From positions 1 to 48,186 of IMG/VR virus record IMGVR_UViG_3300048591_000671: a DNA stretch of 48,186 nt; one strand, written 5' to 3'. How positions within the stretch are numbered: the stretch's first letter is position 1; each line of letters begins with the position of its first letter. The notes under the pieces were generated by a model. It worked only from the letters and a program-made list of their open reading frames with translations, was not told where the DNA came from and searched no databases. This DNA comes from a virus. The position numbers and the translations under genes were made by a program. Below, one piece after another: positions 6,746 to 15,088 of this stretch.

Positions 6746-7977
6746 ATTACAACCTCTACCCGAAGCAAGGGCGGTTCGTGGGCTCACAGTCGCACGTGCT
6801 GGCGTTCGTGGCCGGCATTGGGTCGGGCAAGTCGCTGTGTGGCTGCCTGCGCGGCCTGATGGCGTCGTATGGGTACGTCGGGCAGCGGCAGATCGTGCCG
6901 ACGCCCAACCTCGGGATTATCACTGCGCCTACCTACCAGATGCTGCGCGACGCGACGCTGAGGACGTTCAAGGAGGCTGCCGGCGATTTGCTGGTGGACT
7001 TCAACAAGACGGAGATGCGCGCCACGCTCACAAACGGGTCGGAGGTGCTGTTCCGGTCGACGGACAACCCGGAGGTGCTGCGCGGGCCTTCGGTGACCTG
7101 GGCGATGATGGACGAGGCGGCGCTGAGCACGAAGCTCTCGTTCAACATCCTGTTCGGGCGCTTGCGGCAGTTCGGGCGCTTCGGTCACCTGTGGCTGACG
7201 ACCACGCCAAAGGGGCGCGACTGGATCTACGAGATGTTTGTCCAGCATCCCTCGAAGGGCTGGAAGCTCTTCCGGATGACGACGGAGGAGAACCTGTCGC
7301 TGGCGCGCGAGATCGTCGATGCATGGGGCGAGGCGTACAGCGGCGACTTCTATCAGCAGGAACTGATGGGCGAGTTTGTGGCGTTCGCGGGGTTGATCTA
7401 CCCGGAGTTCAGCCGGGATTACCACGTGCGCAGTCAGCAGCCGGCGGAGTACAAGGCGTTTTACGCCGGCGTGGACTGGGGATTTACCAACCCGGGGGTG
7501 ATCCTCGTGGCCGGCGAGGACTACGATGGCCGGCTGTGGGTGGTGCACGAGGAGTACCAGCGCCAGCGGCATATCGACGACTGGACGCTGATTGCCAAAG
7601 ACCTGCACGAGACGTATCAGCTCTCCGCGCTGTGGTGCGACCCCTCGAAGCCGGACTACATCGCGCAGTTCCGGGACGCGGGGCTGCCGGCGGCCAAAGC
7701 CAACAACACGGTTTCGACCGGGCTGCAGGCCGTGCGGCGGCGGCTGACGCGCCGGGCGGATGGCGAGCCGCGCTTGCTCATGCTGCCGTCGATCGCGGCC
7801 ACATCCAAGGAATTGGAGCAGTACTCGTGGCGAAAGGGGAAGGGTGATGACGCTTACCTCGAAGAACCAGTGAAGGCTAACGACCACGGGGCCGACGCCC
7901 TGCGCTATCTGGTGATGGGCGTCGACGACGATGACAACGCGGTAAATCTGACGAGCGAAACGAGGAAATACGCATGA
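6742..7977 (+). CDS. terL: Terminase large subunit
   Basis: The 411-residue protein contains the packaging ATPase and nuclease. Walker A is AGIGSGKS (24-31) and Walker B is MMDEAA (D124, E125). A coupling string TTPKGRDWIYEMF follows near residue 155. The C-terminal RNase H-like nuclease has AGVDWGF (D245), LWCDPSKP (D300) and NDHGADALRY (D385), the three acidic metal ligands. Length is typical for Terminase_6/phage large subunits. It pumps DNA into the procapsid and cuts it. It overlaps the portal gene by 4 bp. Confidence 0.95.
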   Translation: MNYNLYPKQGRFVGSQSHVLAFVAGIGSGKSLCGCLRGLMASYGYVGQRQIVPTPNLGIITAPTYQMLRDATLRTFKEAAGDLLVDFNKTEMRATLTNGSEVLFRSTDNPEVLRGPSVTWAMMDEAALSTKLSFNILFGRLRQFGRFGHLWLTTTPKGRDWIYEMFVQHPSKGWKLFRMTTEENLSLAREIVDAWGEAYSGDFYQQELMGEFVAFAGLIYPEFSRDYHVRSQQPAEYKAFYAGVDWGFTNPGVILVAGEDYDGRLWVVHEEYQRQRHIDDWTLIAKDLHETYQLSALWCDPSKPDYIAQFRDAGLPAAKANNTVSTGLQAVRRRLTRRADGEPRLLMLPSIAATSKELEQYSWRKGKGDDAYLEEPVKANDHGADALRYLVMGVDDDDNAVNLTSETRKYA

Positions 7978-9530
7978 CCATCATCGATAAAATCGCAAAG
8001 TTGATCAACGATGGCAGTGGACGAGTGCTGGCGCAGACACGCTGGACTACCGAGAACAAAGCGCTGGCCGCGCGCGTGGCGATGTATCGCCAGTACATGG
8101 ATGGCGATCAGGACAGCGGTCTGAACGAGCAAATGCGCCAGCTGCTCAACCTGAAAGAGGGGCAGGACTTCAACTACAACAAGTGCTCCGACGCGGTCGA
8201 GACGATCACCAACCGGCTGCAGGTACTGAGCATGAGCGCGGATGGTGTGGTAGGCGAGGCCGGCGCAGAGCGTGCCAACAAGTGGGCCTCGGATCTGCTC
8301 GACTGGAACTACTTTGACAGCCTCCAGATCGAGGTTTACGACGACGCCTACCGGGATGGGGACGGCTACTTGATGGTGTCGTGGGACAACGAGGCGCGCA
8401 AGCCGGTATTCACGCGCGAACCGGCGTTCGATGGCGAGAGCGGCATGCTCGTACTGCACAACCGGGCCGATCCGGCGGTGATCGAGGTAGCGATCAAGGT
8501 CTGGAACGAGACGCTCGACGAAAACAAGGACGTGACGCGAGTGAACCTGTACTACGCCGACCGGGTCGAGAAGTACATCGTCCGGGAGGGCCAGTCGGAG
8601 CGGTACATCGACCCGGACGAGCCGGAGGTGTGGCCGCTGCCCTGGGTGAACCCGCGCACACGCGCGCCGATTGGCGTGCCGGTGGTGCAGTTCCCGGCGC
8701 GCGGGCAGGGCCAGCAGAAGGACGCGCACGGCATGAGCAAGCTCAAAAATATCGTGCCGCTGCAGCACGGCCTCAACGTGACGATGCACTCGATGGTAGG
8801 CACGGCGCTGCTGGGGGCCTTCCCTGTCAACGTGATCATCGGCTATCCCGCGCCGGCGAAGGTGCTGCCGGGGATGTTTTACGAGATCGTGCCCACGGAC
8901 GCCAGCGGCAAGACGATGCGCCCCGGCGAGGAGGTCGCCAACTGGCTCAAATCGATCCGGCTGGATCAGATCAAGGGCGCGGCGCTGACTCCGTTTATCG
9001 ACACGATCATGTGGTTCGATAACGCCATCAGCAAGACGGCGCATATTCCCGATCCGGAAGGCGCGAACATCTCGGGCGAGGCGCTCAAGCAGCGCGAGAC
9101 CAACCTGCTCGGCGAGATCCGGCGGGCGCATATCGTGCTGGGCAACGCGTGGGAGCGGGTGCTCCGGCTGGCGGCGGCGGTGCAGGACGCCTATGGCAGC
9201 GAGGCCGCCCCGGTGGTGCAGCGCTGGCGGGCGGTCTGGAAGGACGCACAGACGCGCAGCGAGACCGAGAGGGCGCAGATCATCAACCTCGTGTCGAAGC
9301 ACCTCGAAGGCTCCGATGAGATCATCAATCAGGTGGGGGCGCTGCTGGGGCTGAGCGAGGAGCGCATAGCGGAGATCAAGGATCAGATCGAGGGGACGCG
9401 CGATGCGCAGATCAACGCGCTGATCAACCAGATGCCGGGGTTTGGCTCGCCGGCGGCGGTGCGCGACGCTCCCGGTGCGAACAGCGTCCCGCGGGCGCTC
9501 GTTAACGGGGCGGTGGAGCCTGCCCTATGA
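7974..9530 (+). CDS. Portal protein (SPP1 gp6-like)
   Basis: The 518-residue protein has the length and pattern of SPP1-type portals. The N-terminal alpha/beta wing includes a MYRQYMDGDQ-type start and NYNKCSDAVETITNRL near 66-81. A strand-rich middle follows, then a helical region ending in acidic and Ala/Pro-rich sequence. It forms the dodecameric channel at the capsid vertex and docks the terminase. It is translationally coupled to the genes on both sides. Confidence 0.88.
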   Translation: MTIIDKIAKLINDGSGRVLAQTRWTTENKALAARVAMYRQYMDGDQDSGLNEQMRQLLNLKEGQDFNYNKCSDAVETITNRLQVLSMSADGVVGEAGAERANKWASDLLDWNYFDSLQIEVYDDAYRDGDGYLMVSWDNEARKPVFTREPAFDGESGMLVLHNRADPAVIEVAIKVWNETLDENKDVTRVNLYYADRVEKYIVREGQSERYIDPDEPEVWPLPWVNPRTRAPIGVPVVQFPARGQGQQKDAHGMSKLKNIVPLQHGLNVTMHSMVGTALLGAFPVNVIIGYPAPAKVLPGMFYEIVPTDASGKTMRPGEEVANWLKSIRLDQIKGAALTPFIDTIMWFDNAISKTAHIPDPEGANISGEALKQRETNLLGEIRRAHIVLGNAWERVLRLAAAVQDAYGSEAAPVVQRWRAVWKDAQTRSETERAQIINLVSKHLEGSDEIINQVGALLGLSEERIAEIKDQIEGTRDAQINALINQMPGFGSPAAVRDAPGANSVPRALVNGAVEPAL

Positions 9531-10540
9531 TGCCCAGCAGGCAGTGGGAAGGGGCGCAGTCCCTGCTCACCCGCCTGATCGACGGCGGGTACACGCAGGC
9601 GGTGACGCCGGTGGCGCGAGCGCTGGCCGATGGCCGGGCGTCCATTGAGCCGCGCTTGCAGGAGCTGCAGCGGGAGGCAGAGCGATTGACGGCAGCCGGC
9701 GAGCGTCTGACGCCCAACAACGCGGTGGTTGTGGCGCTGCAGTCAGATCTACAGGCGGTGCTCGACCGGACGCGGCGGGTGATCGATGACAGCGCCACGG
9801 ATCTGGTGACCAGCGCGTCTAACACGGCGCACGAGGTGGCTCGCCAGCTTCCGCTGTCGTTCGTGGCTCCCCAGTGGGAGCTACAGGCCGCGCGCAGCCT
9901 CGTGGCCTGGAACAGGCCTAGCGCCGAGGCGATCAACCGGATTGCGACGCTCACCACCGGGCCGGCGTGGGATAAGGCACTGGCGAAATATGGGGAGCAG
10001 GTGCAGGTTCCGATCAAAAACACACTCCTGCGGGGCTTCGTGTTTGGGAAAAATCCGCTGACCGTGGCGCGTGAACTGCGCCGGGCCGCCGAGGTGCTGC
10101 CGGCGTCGTATGCGCAGGCGCTCACGCGGACGACGTACCTGACGAGCTACCGGCAGGCGACGGCGGCCAGTCAGGCGGCCAACGCGGACATCGCCGAATA
10201 TGCGATCCGGGTCGCGGCGCTGGACGCGCGGGTGTGCCTCGCCTGCATCCTGCTGCATGGGACGCGCCTCGAAATCGGGGAGGCGGTGGCCGATCACTGG
10301 AACGGGCGGTGCACGTCGGTGACAAAGCTGCGCGGGATACCGCTGAACATGCAGACCGGCGAGGAGTGGTTCACGGCGCAACCGGGGGACATTCAGCAGC
10401 GGGTGATGGGGCCGGGGGCCTACGAGGCATGGCAGCGGGGCGTCGTGCAGCTTCCGCAGTTCGTGCGCTACCACACAGACGAGTTGTTCGGGCCACAGGT
10501 CAACGTCGCGAGTCTGTCGAGTTTGCTGCCGCGCGAGTGA
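9527..10540 (+). CDS. MuF-like minor head protein
   Basis: The 337-residue protein has a helical N-terminal 180 residues. The C-terminal domain is of the phage Mu F/SPP1 gp7 class: LTRTTYLTSYRQA, then AALDARVCLACILLHG with two cysteines, then DHWNGRCTSVT. Proteins of this family sit next to the portal gene, join the procapsid in a few copies and may be ejected with DNA. It overlaps the portal gene by 4 bp and ends just before a perfect dispersed palindrome. Confidence 0.85.
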   Translation: MMPSRQWEGAQSLLTRLIDGGYTQAVTPVARALADGRASIEPRLQELQREAERLTAAGERLTPNNAVVVALQSDLQAVLDRTRRVIDDSATDLVTSASNTAHEVARQLPLSFVAPQWELQAARSLVAWNRPSAEAINRIATLTTGPAWDKALAKYGEQVQVPIKNTLLRGFVFGKNPLTVARELRRAAEVLPASYAQALTRTTYLTSYRQATAASQAANADIAEYAIRVAALDARVCLACILLHGTRLEIGEAVADHWNGRCTSVTKLRGIPLNMQTGEEWFTAQPGDIQQRVMGPGAYEAWQRGVVQLPQFVRYHTDELFGPQVNVASLSSLLPRE

Positions 10541-10542
10541 TT

Positions 10543-10558
10543 TGTAAACGCGTTTACA
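10543..10558. promoter_or_regulatory. Dispersed palindrome TGTAAACGCGTTTACA, perfect copy
   Basis: Perfect copy 3 bp after the MuF-like stop and upstream of an intrinsic terminator and a TTGACA box. Its place between transcription units fits a repressor-bound block to transcription. Confidence 0.8.
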
Positions 10559-10574
10559 TAAACGTGAATTCAGG

Positions 10575-10594
10575 CGCGCCTCCGGGCGCGTTTT
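10575..10594 (+). terminator. Intrinsic terminator after the portal operon
   Basis: CGCGCC (10575-10580), loop TCCG, GGCGCG (10585-10590), then TTTT. It separates the packaging genes from the capsid genes. Confidence 0.75.
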
Positions 10595-10597
10595 GAT

Positions 10598-10625
10598 TTG
10601 ACAGCCTGCATACGCTTTATCTGAC
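10598..10625 (+). promoter_or_regulatory. Candidate late promoter (TTGACAGC repeat 1)
   Basis: TTGACAGCCTGCATAC (10598-10613) is one of three related boxes; the others are at 11066 and 16355. The -35 is consensus but no good -10 lies at the normal distance (best is TATCTG after 14 bp), so an activator may be needed. Confidence 0.5.
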
Positions 10626-10655
10626 GTATCGAAAGTCTGAAAAGGATGATGGAAC

Positions 10656-11063
10656 ATGGTAGACGTCACGATTACAGCGGCAAGCGTGAAGCCGGATTCC
10701 GATGCCGTGACAGGCACGGGCACGGCGGGCGTCGCGATCACGGCGGGGCAGGTGGTTTACCTGAACCGCACGACCGGCAAGCTCGAGCTGGCGGACGCGG
10801 ACGTGCTGGTGTCGAGCAAGGCGGCGGGCATTGCGCTCAACAACGCGGCGCTCGACCAGCCGGTCACGTACCAGACCGGCGGGACGATCAACATCGGCGG
10901 CACGGTGGTTGTGGGCACGGTGTACGTGGTCAGCCCGACGGCTGGCGGCGTGGCTCCGTGGGCCGACCTGCTGACTGCCGACTTTGTGTCGATCCTCGGG
11001 GTCGCGTCGACGGCTGGCAAAATCAAGCTGTCGTTGTTCAACACCGAGATCGGCAAGGCGTAG
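10656..11063 (+). CDS. Head decoration-like protein 1 (DUF2190-like)
   Basis: The 135-residue beta-rich protein is full of Gly, Thr, Val and Ala. Its pattern TAGVAITAGQVVYLN...GKLELADADV...GIALNNAALDQPVTYQTGG resembles DUF2190-type capsid accessory proteins, a family I recognise by the alternating 'G..I..G..V' turns. Its location before the scaffold and major capsid genes fits a capsid-stabilising protein. It shares the pattern with the gene at 11775, so the two may be old duplicates. It lies downstream of a terminator and a candidate promoter. Confidence 0.7.
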   Translation: MVDVTITAASVKPDSDAVTGTGTAGVAITAGQVVYLNRTTGKLELADADVLVSSKAAGIALNNAALDQPVTYQTGGTINIGGTVVVGTVYVVSPTAGGVAPWADLLTADFVSILGVASTAGKIKLSLFNTEIGKA

Positions 11064-11065
11064 GT

Positions 11066-11093
11066 TTGACAGCCTACGTACAGTAACTGCAAT
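11066..11093 (+). promoter_or_regulatory. Candidate late promoter (TTGACAGC repeat 2)
   Basis: TTGACA (11066-11071) begins right after the preceding stop. TGCAAT follows after 16 bp and matches four of six -10 bases. It shares TTGACAGC-T-C-TAC with 10598 and 16355. A transcript from here starts near 11100, which supports the gene start at 11139 over 11097. Confidence 0.5.
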
Positions 11094-11138
11094 CGCATGG
11101 CTGATATCGTCGCGGAGACGTTAAACCCGGAGAGGCAC

Positions 11139-11762
11139 ATGCACACGTACCAACTGCTGCGCGCTGCGCAGCGCAACACAGGTGAGGGACTATCGCTGCT
11201 GCGGCGGCGGACGTGGTATGCCGAGGAGCAGGAGAGCGAATCGGCGGGCACGGCTGCGCAGCAGTCGACCGAGACCGGCACGGGTGGCTCGTCCGCGGGG
11301 ACGAAAAACACCGACACACCCGCCACGGTTCCATACGAGCGGTTCACTGAGGTGAACCAGCGGCGCAAGGAGCTCGAAAAAGAGCTTGAGGCATTCCGGA
11401 CGGCGCAGGCCGAGGCGCAGGCCGCCGAGGAAAAGCGCAAGAAGGAAGAAGCCGAGAAGCGCGGCGAGTTCGAGGCGCTGTACACGACCGAGAGGGAGAA
11501 GGCAGAGAAGCTGGCTGCTGAGATCGATGAGCTCAAGCGCTACAAGGCGCTGTACGAAGAGCAGCTCAAGGCTCAGCGCGAGGGGCTGCCGGATCACATA
11601 CAGGAACTGCTCAGCACGATGACGCCTCTGCAGCAGGCGGAGTACCTCACCAAGCACGGCGACAAGCTGCGCCAGACGCGCGCACCCGGCCTCGACGGCG
11701 GCACGCGTGGGAACGGCAAGCAGCCCAAGCCGGTGAAGCCGAATCCGATTGTCAAATTCTGA
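11139..11762 (+). CDS. Scaffold protein
   Basis: The start is taken as ATG 11139 because GGAGAGG lies about 5 bp upstream; the in-frame ATG at 11097 has no ribosome site. The 207-residue product has a low-complexity Ser/Thr/Gly linker (about 30-55) and a long charged coiled coil rich in Glu, Lys and Ala (about 65-140). It ends in a basic tail, KQPKPVKPNPIVKF. This is the usual make-up of tailed-phage scaffold proteins that template the procapsid and leave or are cleaved. It is located before the major capsid gene, as expected. Confidence 0.8.
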   Translation: MHTYQLLRAAQRNTGEGLSLLRRRTWYAEEQESESAGTAAQQSTETGTGGSSAGTKNTDTPATVPYERFTEVNQRRKELEKELEAFRTAQAEAQAAEEKRKKEEAEKRGEFEALYTTEREKAEKLAAEIDELKRYKALYEEQLKAQREGLPDHIQELLSTMTPLQQAEYLTKHGDKLRQTRAPGLDGGTRGNGKQPKPVKPNPIVKF

Positions 11763-11774
11763 GTGAGGTGAAGC

Positions 11775-12182
11775 ATGACGGTTATTGCTGTATCGAACCC
11801 GGGTGTGCTGTATCGGACTGCTGAGCAGTTCGATGCCATCCCGGCGGCGGGTTACACGCCGGCGGTCGGCGATGTGGTGTATTTCGACAGCACGGGCAAG
11901 GTCGTCGCGTCGAATGCGGGCGCGGCTGGCACTGCCAAGTGCGCGGGCATCATCACGTCGATTCAGGGCCGGGGTGTGAGCATCATGAAGCGCGGCCACA
12001 TCGGCGGTTTCGATGTGAGCGGGCTGGCCTACGCTGCGAAGGTCTACCTGAGCAACACGGCGGGCAAGCTCGACACCGCAGCCGGCACGGTCAGTGTGGT
12101 TGCGGGGGTCGTCGTTCCGGTGAGCGACGAGACGCGCACTAAAGTCCTGTACTTCGAAGCCAATTGGCTGAGCACGCTGTAG
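11775..12182 (+). CDS. Head decoration-like protein 2 (DUF2190-like)
   Basis: Another 135-residue Gly/Ala/Val-rich beta protein, with repeated turns such as PAVGDVVYFDSTGKVV and AAKVYLSNTAGKLDTAAGTV. It resembles the 10656 product in length, composition and the phrase 'vYLsNTaGKL'. It is probably a capsid decoration or stabilising protein that binds the major capsid lattice. GAGGTG precedes the ATG. Confidence 0.7.
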   Translation: MTVIAVSNPGVLYRTAEQFDAIPAAGYTPAVGDVVYFDSTGKVVASNAGAAGTAKCAGIITSIQGRGVSIMKRGHIGGFDVSGLAYAAKVYLSNTAGKLDTAAGTVSVVAGVVVPVSDETRTKVLYFEANWLSTL

Positions 12183-12199
12183 GAGGCTGAGAACATATC

Positions 12200-13288
12200 A
12201 TGGGTGCACTACTTGGCCTTCTGGGCGTCAACGAAACCGATCACGAGTTTCTGTCGCGTCTCGGTCAGCAGGTGATTTACGACGGGATCGCCGAGTACTT
12301 CCAGATGCACAACGCCGAAGTTGCGCAGATGGAATCGATGCTCGTGGGATCGACGACCAGCGAGCACACGTTCAAGTACAAGCTGCCGGCGGGCGGTTTC
12401 CTGCAGCGCCGTGGTTCGCAGGCGCAGGCTGCCGCTGTGAAGCGCACGGGTGAGTGGACTGTCAGCGCGCCGCTGGAGGACTACGGCGCTGCGCTGCTCA
12501 AGGACGACATCACGTTCGCGCGGATGACGCCGGTCGAGCTGGAGTCGCATGTCGACACGATCCGCACGCAGGACGTGAACACCCGCCGGCTGGAAATGCT
12601 GCGTCTGGTGTTCAACAGCGGTTCGTGGGTTTTCGACGACGACACCGGCGGCCTGCTGACGATCCGCCCGCTCGCCAATCAGGACGGGACGATCTACCCG
12701 CCCACGATCGGCGGCGGCAGCGAGGCGCAGCAGAATCACTACATCGTGACCAACTACCTCGTGTCGGCCATCAGCAGCACGAACAACCCGCTGGTCACGG
12801 CTCGCCGCAAGCTGGAGAGCTATTTCGGTCGGCGCGCCGGCTTCGCCAACCATGCGATGCTGGTCAACCCGGACGATCTGCCCAAGTACGAGGCGCTGCC
12901 GGATTTCCGTCCGGTGGAGGACATCAACATCCGGAGCGGGCAGGACACGGACGTCCCGATCAACCTGCCGAACATCCCGGGCCGGCTTGCGGGCCGCTCG
13001 AACGGCGTGTGGGTGTCGGAGTGGGATTACATCCCCGCGAACTATGCGCTGGCGTTTGATCCGGATGCGCCCAAGCCGCTGTTCAAGCGCCTTGATCCGC
13101 CGAACGTGCGCGCGGCGCTGGGGCTGAGCGAGGGCATTACGCTCGTGGCTCAGGACAACACCTACCCGCTGATGAGCGCCCAGTACCGTAACCGTTTCGG
13201 ATACGGCGTCGGGAACCGCCTCAACGGGATCGTGTACCACTTCAAGGCTTCGGGCAGCTACGACATCCCGTCGGGCTACGCCTACTAA
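12200..13288 (+). CDS. Major capsid protein
   Basis: The 362-residue protein lies directly after scaffold and decoration genes behind a strong AGGAGG. It has features of HK97-fold capsids. A helical N-terminal arm is followed by E-loop-like strands (TFKYKLPAGGFLQRRGSQAQ). A spine/P-domain region (NPLVTARRKLESYFGRRAGF-NHAMLVNPDDL) comes next, then a C-terminal A-domain. No N-terminal protease domain is fused and no separate prohead protease gene is seen. Assignment is by position, size and pattern rather than by a named family. Confidence 0.8.
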   Translation: MGALLGLLGVNETDHEFLSRLGQQVIYDGIAEYFQMHNAEVAQMESMLVGSTTSEHTFKYKLPAGGFLQRRGSQAQAAAVKRTGEWTVSAPLEDYGAALLKDDITFARMTPVELESHVDTIRTQDVNTRRLEMLRLVFNSGSWVFDDDTGGLLTIRPLANQDGTIYPPTIGGGSEAQQNHYIVTNYLVSAISSTNNPLVTARRKLESYFGRRAGFANHAMLVNPDDLPKYEALPDFRPVEDINIRSGQDTDVPINLPNIPGRLAGRSNGVWVSEWDYIPANYALAFDPDAPKPLFKRLDPPNVRAALGLSEGITLVAQDNTYPLMSAQYRNRFGYGVGNRLNGIVYHFKASGSYDIPSGYAY

Positions 13289-13306
13289 GCCTGTCATCGT
13301 GAGTGA

Positions 13307-13327
13307 AGGGGCGCGCAGTGCGCCCCT
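13307..13327 (+). terminator. GC hairpin after the major capsid gene
   Basis: AGGGGCGC (13307-13314) pairs with GCGCCCCT (13320-13327). No T run follows, so it may be a weak terminator or a transcript-end stabiliser that lets some transcription pass into the connector genes. Confidence 0.5.
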
Positions 13328-13348
13328 CTGAGACTGAGGAGCGTAACC

Positions 13349-13522
13349 ATGGCAACACGTGACGCACTGGCTCGCAGACAGGAGGAGTCGCTGGAGGAGA
13401 TCCGCGATTACCTGCGCTCGATCGATGAGCGTCTGGCGAGCCTCGAAAACGCGGTCGAGCAGCTATTGGCGAAAGCGCAGGCCGAGGCTGAGCCGCAGGC
13501 GAAAGCGGCGAAGGCGAAGTAG
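13349..13522 (+). CDS. Small coiled-coil protein, 57 aa
   Basis: A short gene behind GAGGAGCG with ATG 13349. The product is one charged coiled coil (EESLEEIRDYLRSIDERLAS and SLENAVEQLLAKAQ) with a Lys/Ala-rich tail. Many phages have such a small helical gene between capsid and connector genes. Function is unknown. It stops one base before the next start. Confidence 0.7.
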   Translation: MATRDALARRQEESLEEIRDYLRSIDERLASLENAVEQLLAKAQAEAEPQAKAAKAK

Positions 13523-13523
13523 C

Positions 13524-13877
13524 ATGACGTTCACGTTCGATCTCTCCGGCGGGTTTGACGACCTAGCGCGCGTGCGGTTTGCGATCGGGGACACCGATGC
13601 GAACGCGCCGATCTTTGACGACGAGACCATTAACGCGGTGATCGCCGACAAGGACGGGGCGTGGGCTGAGGCGGCTGTGGCGCTGATCGATAACATCGTG
13701 GCGCAGCTGGCGGCGACGCCCAGCTTCACCGCGGACTGGCTCAAGCTCGATCCTGCGGCAGCGACGCGCTACTACAGCGCGATCCGGGCGCGGATCGTCG
13801 CCAGCGAGGGGCTGGACGATGACGGCATGACGCTGAGCGGGTCGGTGATCGCGCCGACGCGGGGGGATCGCGAATGA
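13524..13877 (+). CDS. Head-tail connector protein (adaptor, gp6/gp15-like)
   Basis: The 117-residue protein begins with FDDLARVRFAIGDTD. This 'R-xIGDTD...FDDETI-A-I' pattern is frequent in head-tail adaptor proteins, followed by helices with AVALIDNIVAQLA. Such proteins bind the portal's lower side in 12 copies. Start ATG 13524 overlaps neither neighbour, and its stop overlaps the next gene by 4 bp. Confidence 0.75.
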   Translation: MTFTFDLSGGFDDLARVRFAIGDTDANAPIFDDETINAVIADKDGAWAEAAVALIDNIVAQLAATPSFTADWLKLDPAAATRYYSAIRARIVASEGLDDDGMTLSGSVIAPTRGDRE

Positions 13878-14242
13878 GCATGCCGGGCTGGATGCAAACG
13901 CGTTTACAGCGTGCCGGCCAGCGGTATCTGGTGGATCGGTGTGACATCCTGCGCGAGACAGAGACGGTCTCGGCGGCGGGCTACATCACGCTGGAGACGG
14001 CGGTGATCGCGGCAGAGGTTCCCTGCCGGGTGCTGCCGGACAACACGAAAGACACCGATATGGCCTCGGGCATGCAGGAAGTTCGCAGGGGAACGTTCGA
14101 GATTGTCCTGCCGGTTGGAACCGATCTGCAGGCTAAAGACCTTGTCCGCATCGCTATGGTCGAGCATGAGGTATTCGAGATCAAAAGACCGATCAGCGAC
14201 GCGGTGTTTTTGCAGGCGCGGATCGTGCGGGTGCAGGCATGA
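13874..14242 (+). CDS. Head-tail stopper/joining protein
   Basis: The 122-residue beta-rich protein (VPCRVLPDNTKDTD...RRGTFEIVLPVGTDLQAKDLVRI) has the size and strand pattern of SPP1 gp16/HK97 gp10-class stoppers that close the capsid until the tail joins. It lies in the conserved order adaptor, stopper, tail-completion, terminator. Codons 7-12 contain the near-perfect dispersed palindrome at 13893. Confidence 0.7.
   Translation: MSMPGWMQTRLQRAGQRYLVDRCDILRETETVSAAGYITLETAVIAAEVPCRVLPDNTKDTDMASGMQEVRRGTFEIVLPVGTDLQAKDLVRIAMVEHEVFEIKRPISDAVFLQARIVRVQA
13893..13908. promoter_or_regulatory. Dispersed palindrome, one mismatch
   Basis: TGCAAACGCGTTTACA, 15 of 16 matches to the consensus, inside the start of the stopper gene. 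A site inside coding sequence fits a roadblock or silencing site better than a promoter operator. Confidence 0.65.
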
Positions 14243-14664
14243 GCGAAGATTTCAAGGTCGAGATCGAGTGGAACGATCTGCCGCAAGGGGAAGCGACAAG
14301 CCGCGAGGACACAGACGCCGCTATCCGGGCGCTGGCCCAGCACGGGCGCAACCTTGCCGTGCAGAAGATCCAGACGCCCAGCCCCGGCACGCCGCAGGTG
14401 CGCTACAACCCGAAACGCACGGTGACCGCGGCTGCTCCGGGCCAACCGCCAAACACGGATACGGGCAATCTAGCCGGGTCGATCCAGGTGGAGGACGGCG
14501 GGGAGCTTGAGCAGATTATCGCGGTGGGCGCGGAATATGGCGAGTACCTCGAACTGGGTACGGAAAAGATGCCGGCGCGCCCCTTCATGACGCCGACGAT
14601 CGACGAGCTGCAAAAGGAAGTGACGCAGTTTTTCCAGAACTTTCTGGCGGGGCTGGGACGATGA
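14239..14664 (+). CDS. Tail completion protein (HK97 gp10-like)
   Basis: A 141-residue protein with the HK97 gp10-like signature: a helical start, a TPSPGTPQVRYNPKRTV-type loop, GNLAGSI, a central strand block, then YGEYLELGTEKMPARPFM, which is a hallmark of the family. It probably forms part of the head-tail interface or neck. It overlaps genes on both sides by 4 bp. Confidence 0.8.
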   Translation: MSEDFKVEIEWNDLPQGEATSREDTDAAIRALAQHGRNLAVQKIQTPSPGTPQVRYNPKRTVTAAAPGQPPNTDTGNLAGSIQVEDGGELEQIIAVGAEYGEYLELGTEKMPARPFMTPTIDELQKEVTQFFQNFLAGLGR

Positions 14665-15074
14665 TTGAGGCGTTTGACACCGGCGTGCGGCAGCAGTTGA
14701 TCAACGACCCGGCGCTTGTGGCGCTGGTCGGGGAGAAGGTGTATCAGGATCTCGCTCCGGGCGACGCAGCTATGCCCTATGTCGTCATCTCGTTCATGTC
14801 ATCGCTCGACCCGGAGAACACACCGACCGACGAGGTCGAGATCAGCTACAACGTCAAGGCGGTCACGGATGACGCGAGCGGCGGGCTGCAGCAGTGCGCG
14901 CGGGTCGCGGCGGCTGTGCGTAACGCGCTCAACGACACTAACCCGGCGATACAGGGATGGGGCGTTTACTGGTGCAAGGAGACGTCCGGGTTCAGGTTTA
15001 TGGAGCAGCGCGACGGGCGGCGGATCTGGTACGCCGGCGGGATCTATCGTATAGGTGCAATCAAATCTGAGTAA
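14661..15074 (+). CDS. Tail terminator protein (DUF3168/gpU-like)
   Basis: The 137-residue alpha/beta protein is in the position and size of tail terminators. The run GVRQQLINDPALVALVGEKVYQ begins it, then MPYVVISFM, then SYNVKAVTDDASGGLQQCAR. This resembles DUF3168 and gpU-like proteins, which cap the tail tube as a hexamer and bind the connector. Confidence 0.7.
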   Translation: MIEAFDTGVRQQLINDPALVALVGEKVYQDLAPGDAAMPYVVISFMSSLDPENTPTDEVEISYNVKAVTDDASGGLQQCARVAAAVRNALNDTNPAIQGWGVYWCKETSGFRFMEQRDGRRIWYAGGIYRIGAIKSE

Positions 15075-15088
15075 GGGAAAGGTGCAGC

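Noticed and set aside
7905-9302. 465-codon minus-strand frame opposite the portal gene
   Set aside because: It mirrors the portal codons; long antisense frames are expected in GC-rich genes. Its Arg/Leu/Val/His-rich sequence has no domain.
12209-13297. 362-codon minus-strand frame opposite the major capsid gene
   Set aside because: Shadow of the capsid gene with low-complexity Arg/Val/His sequence and no start signals.
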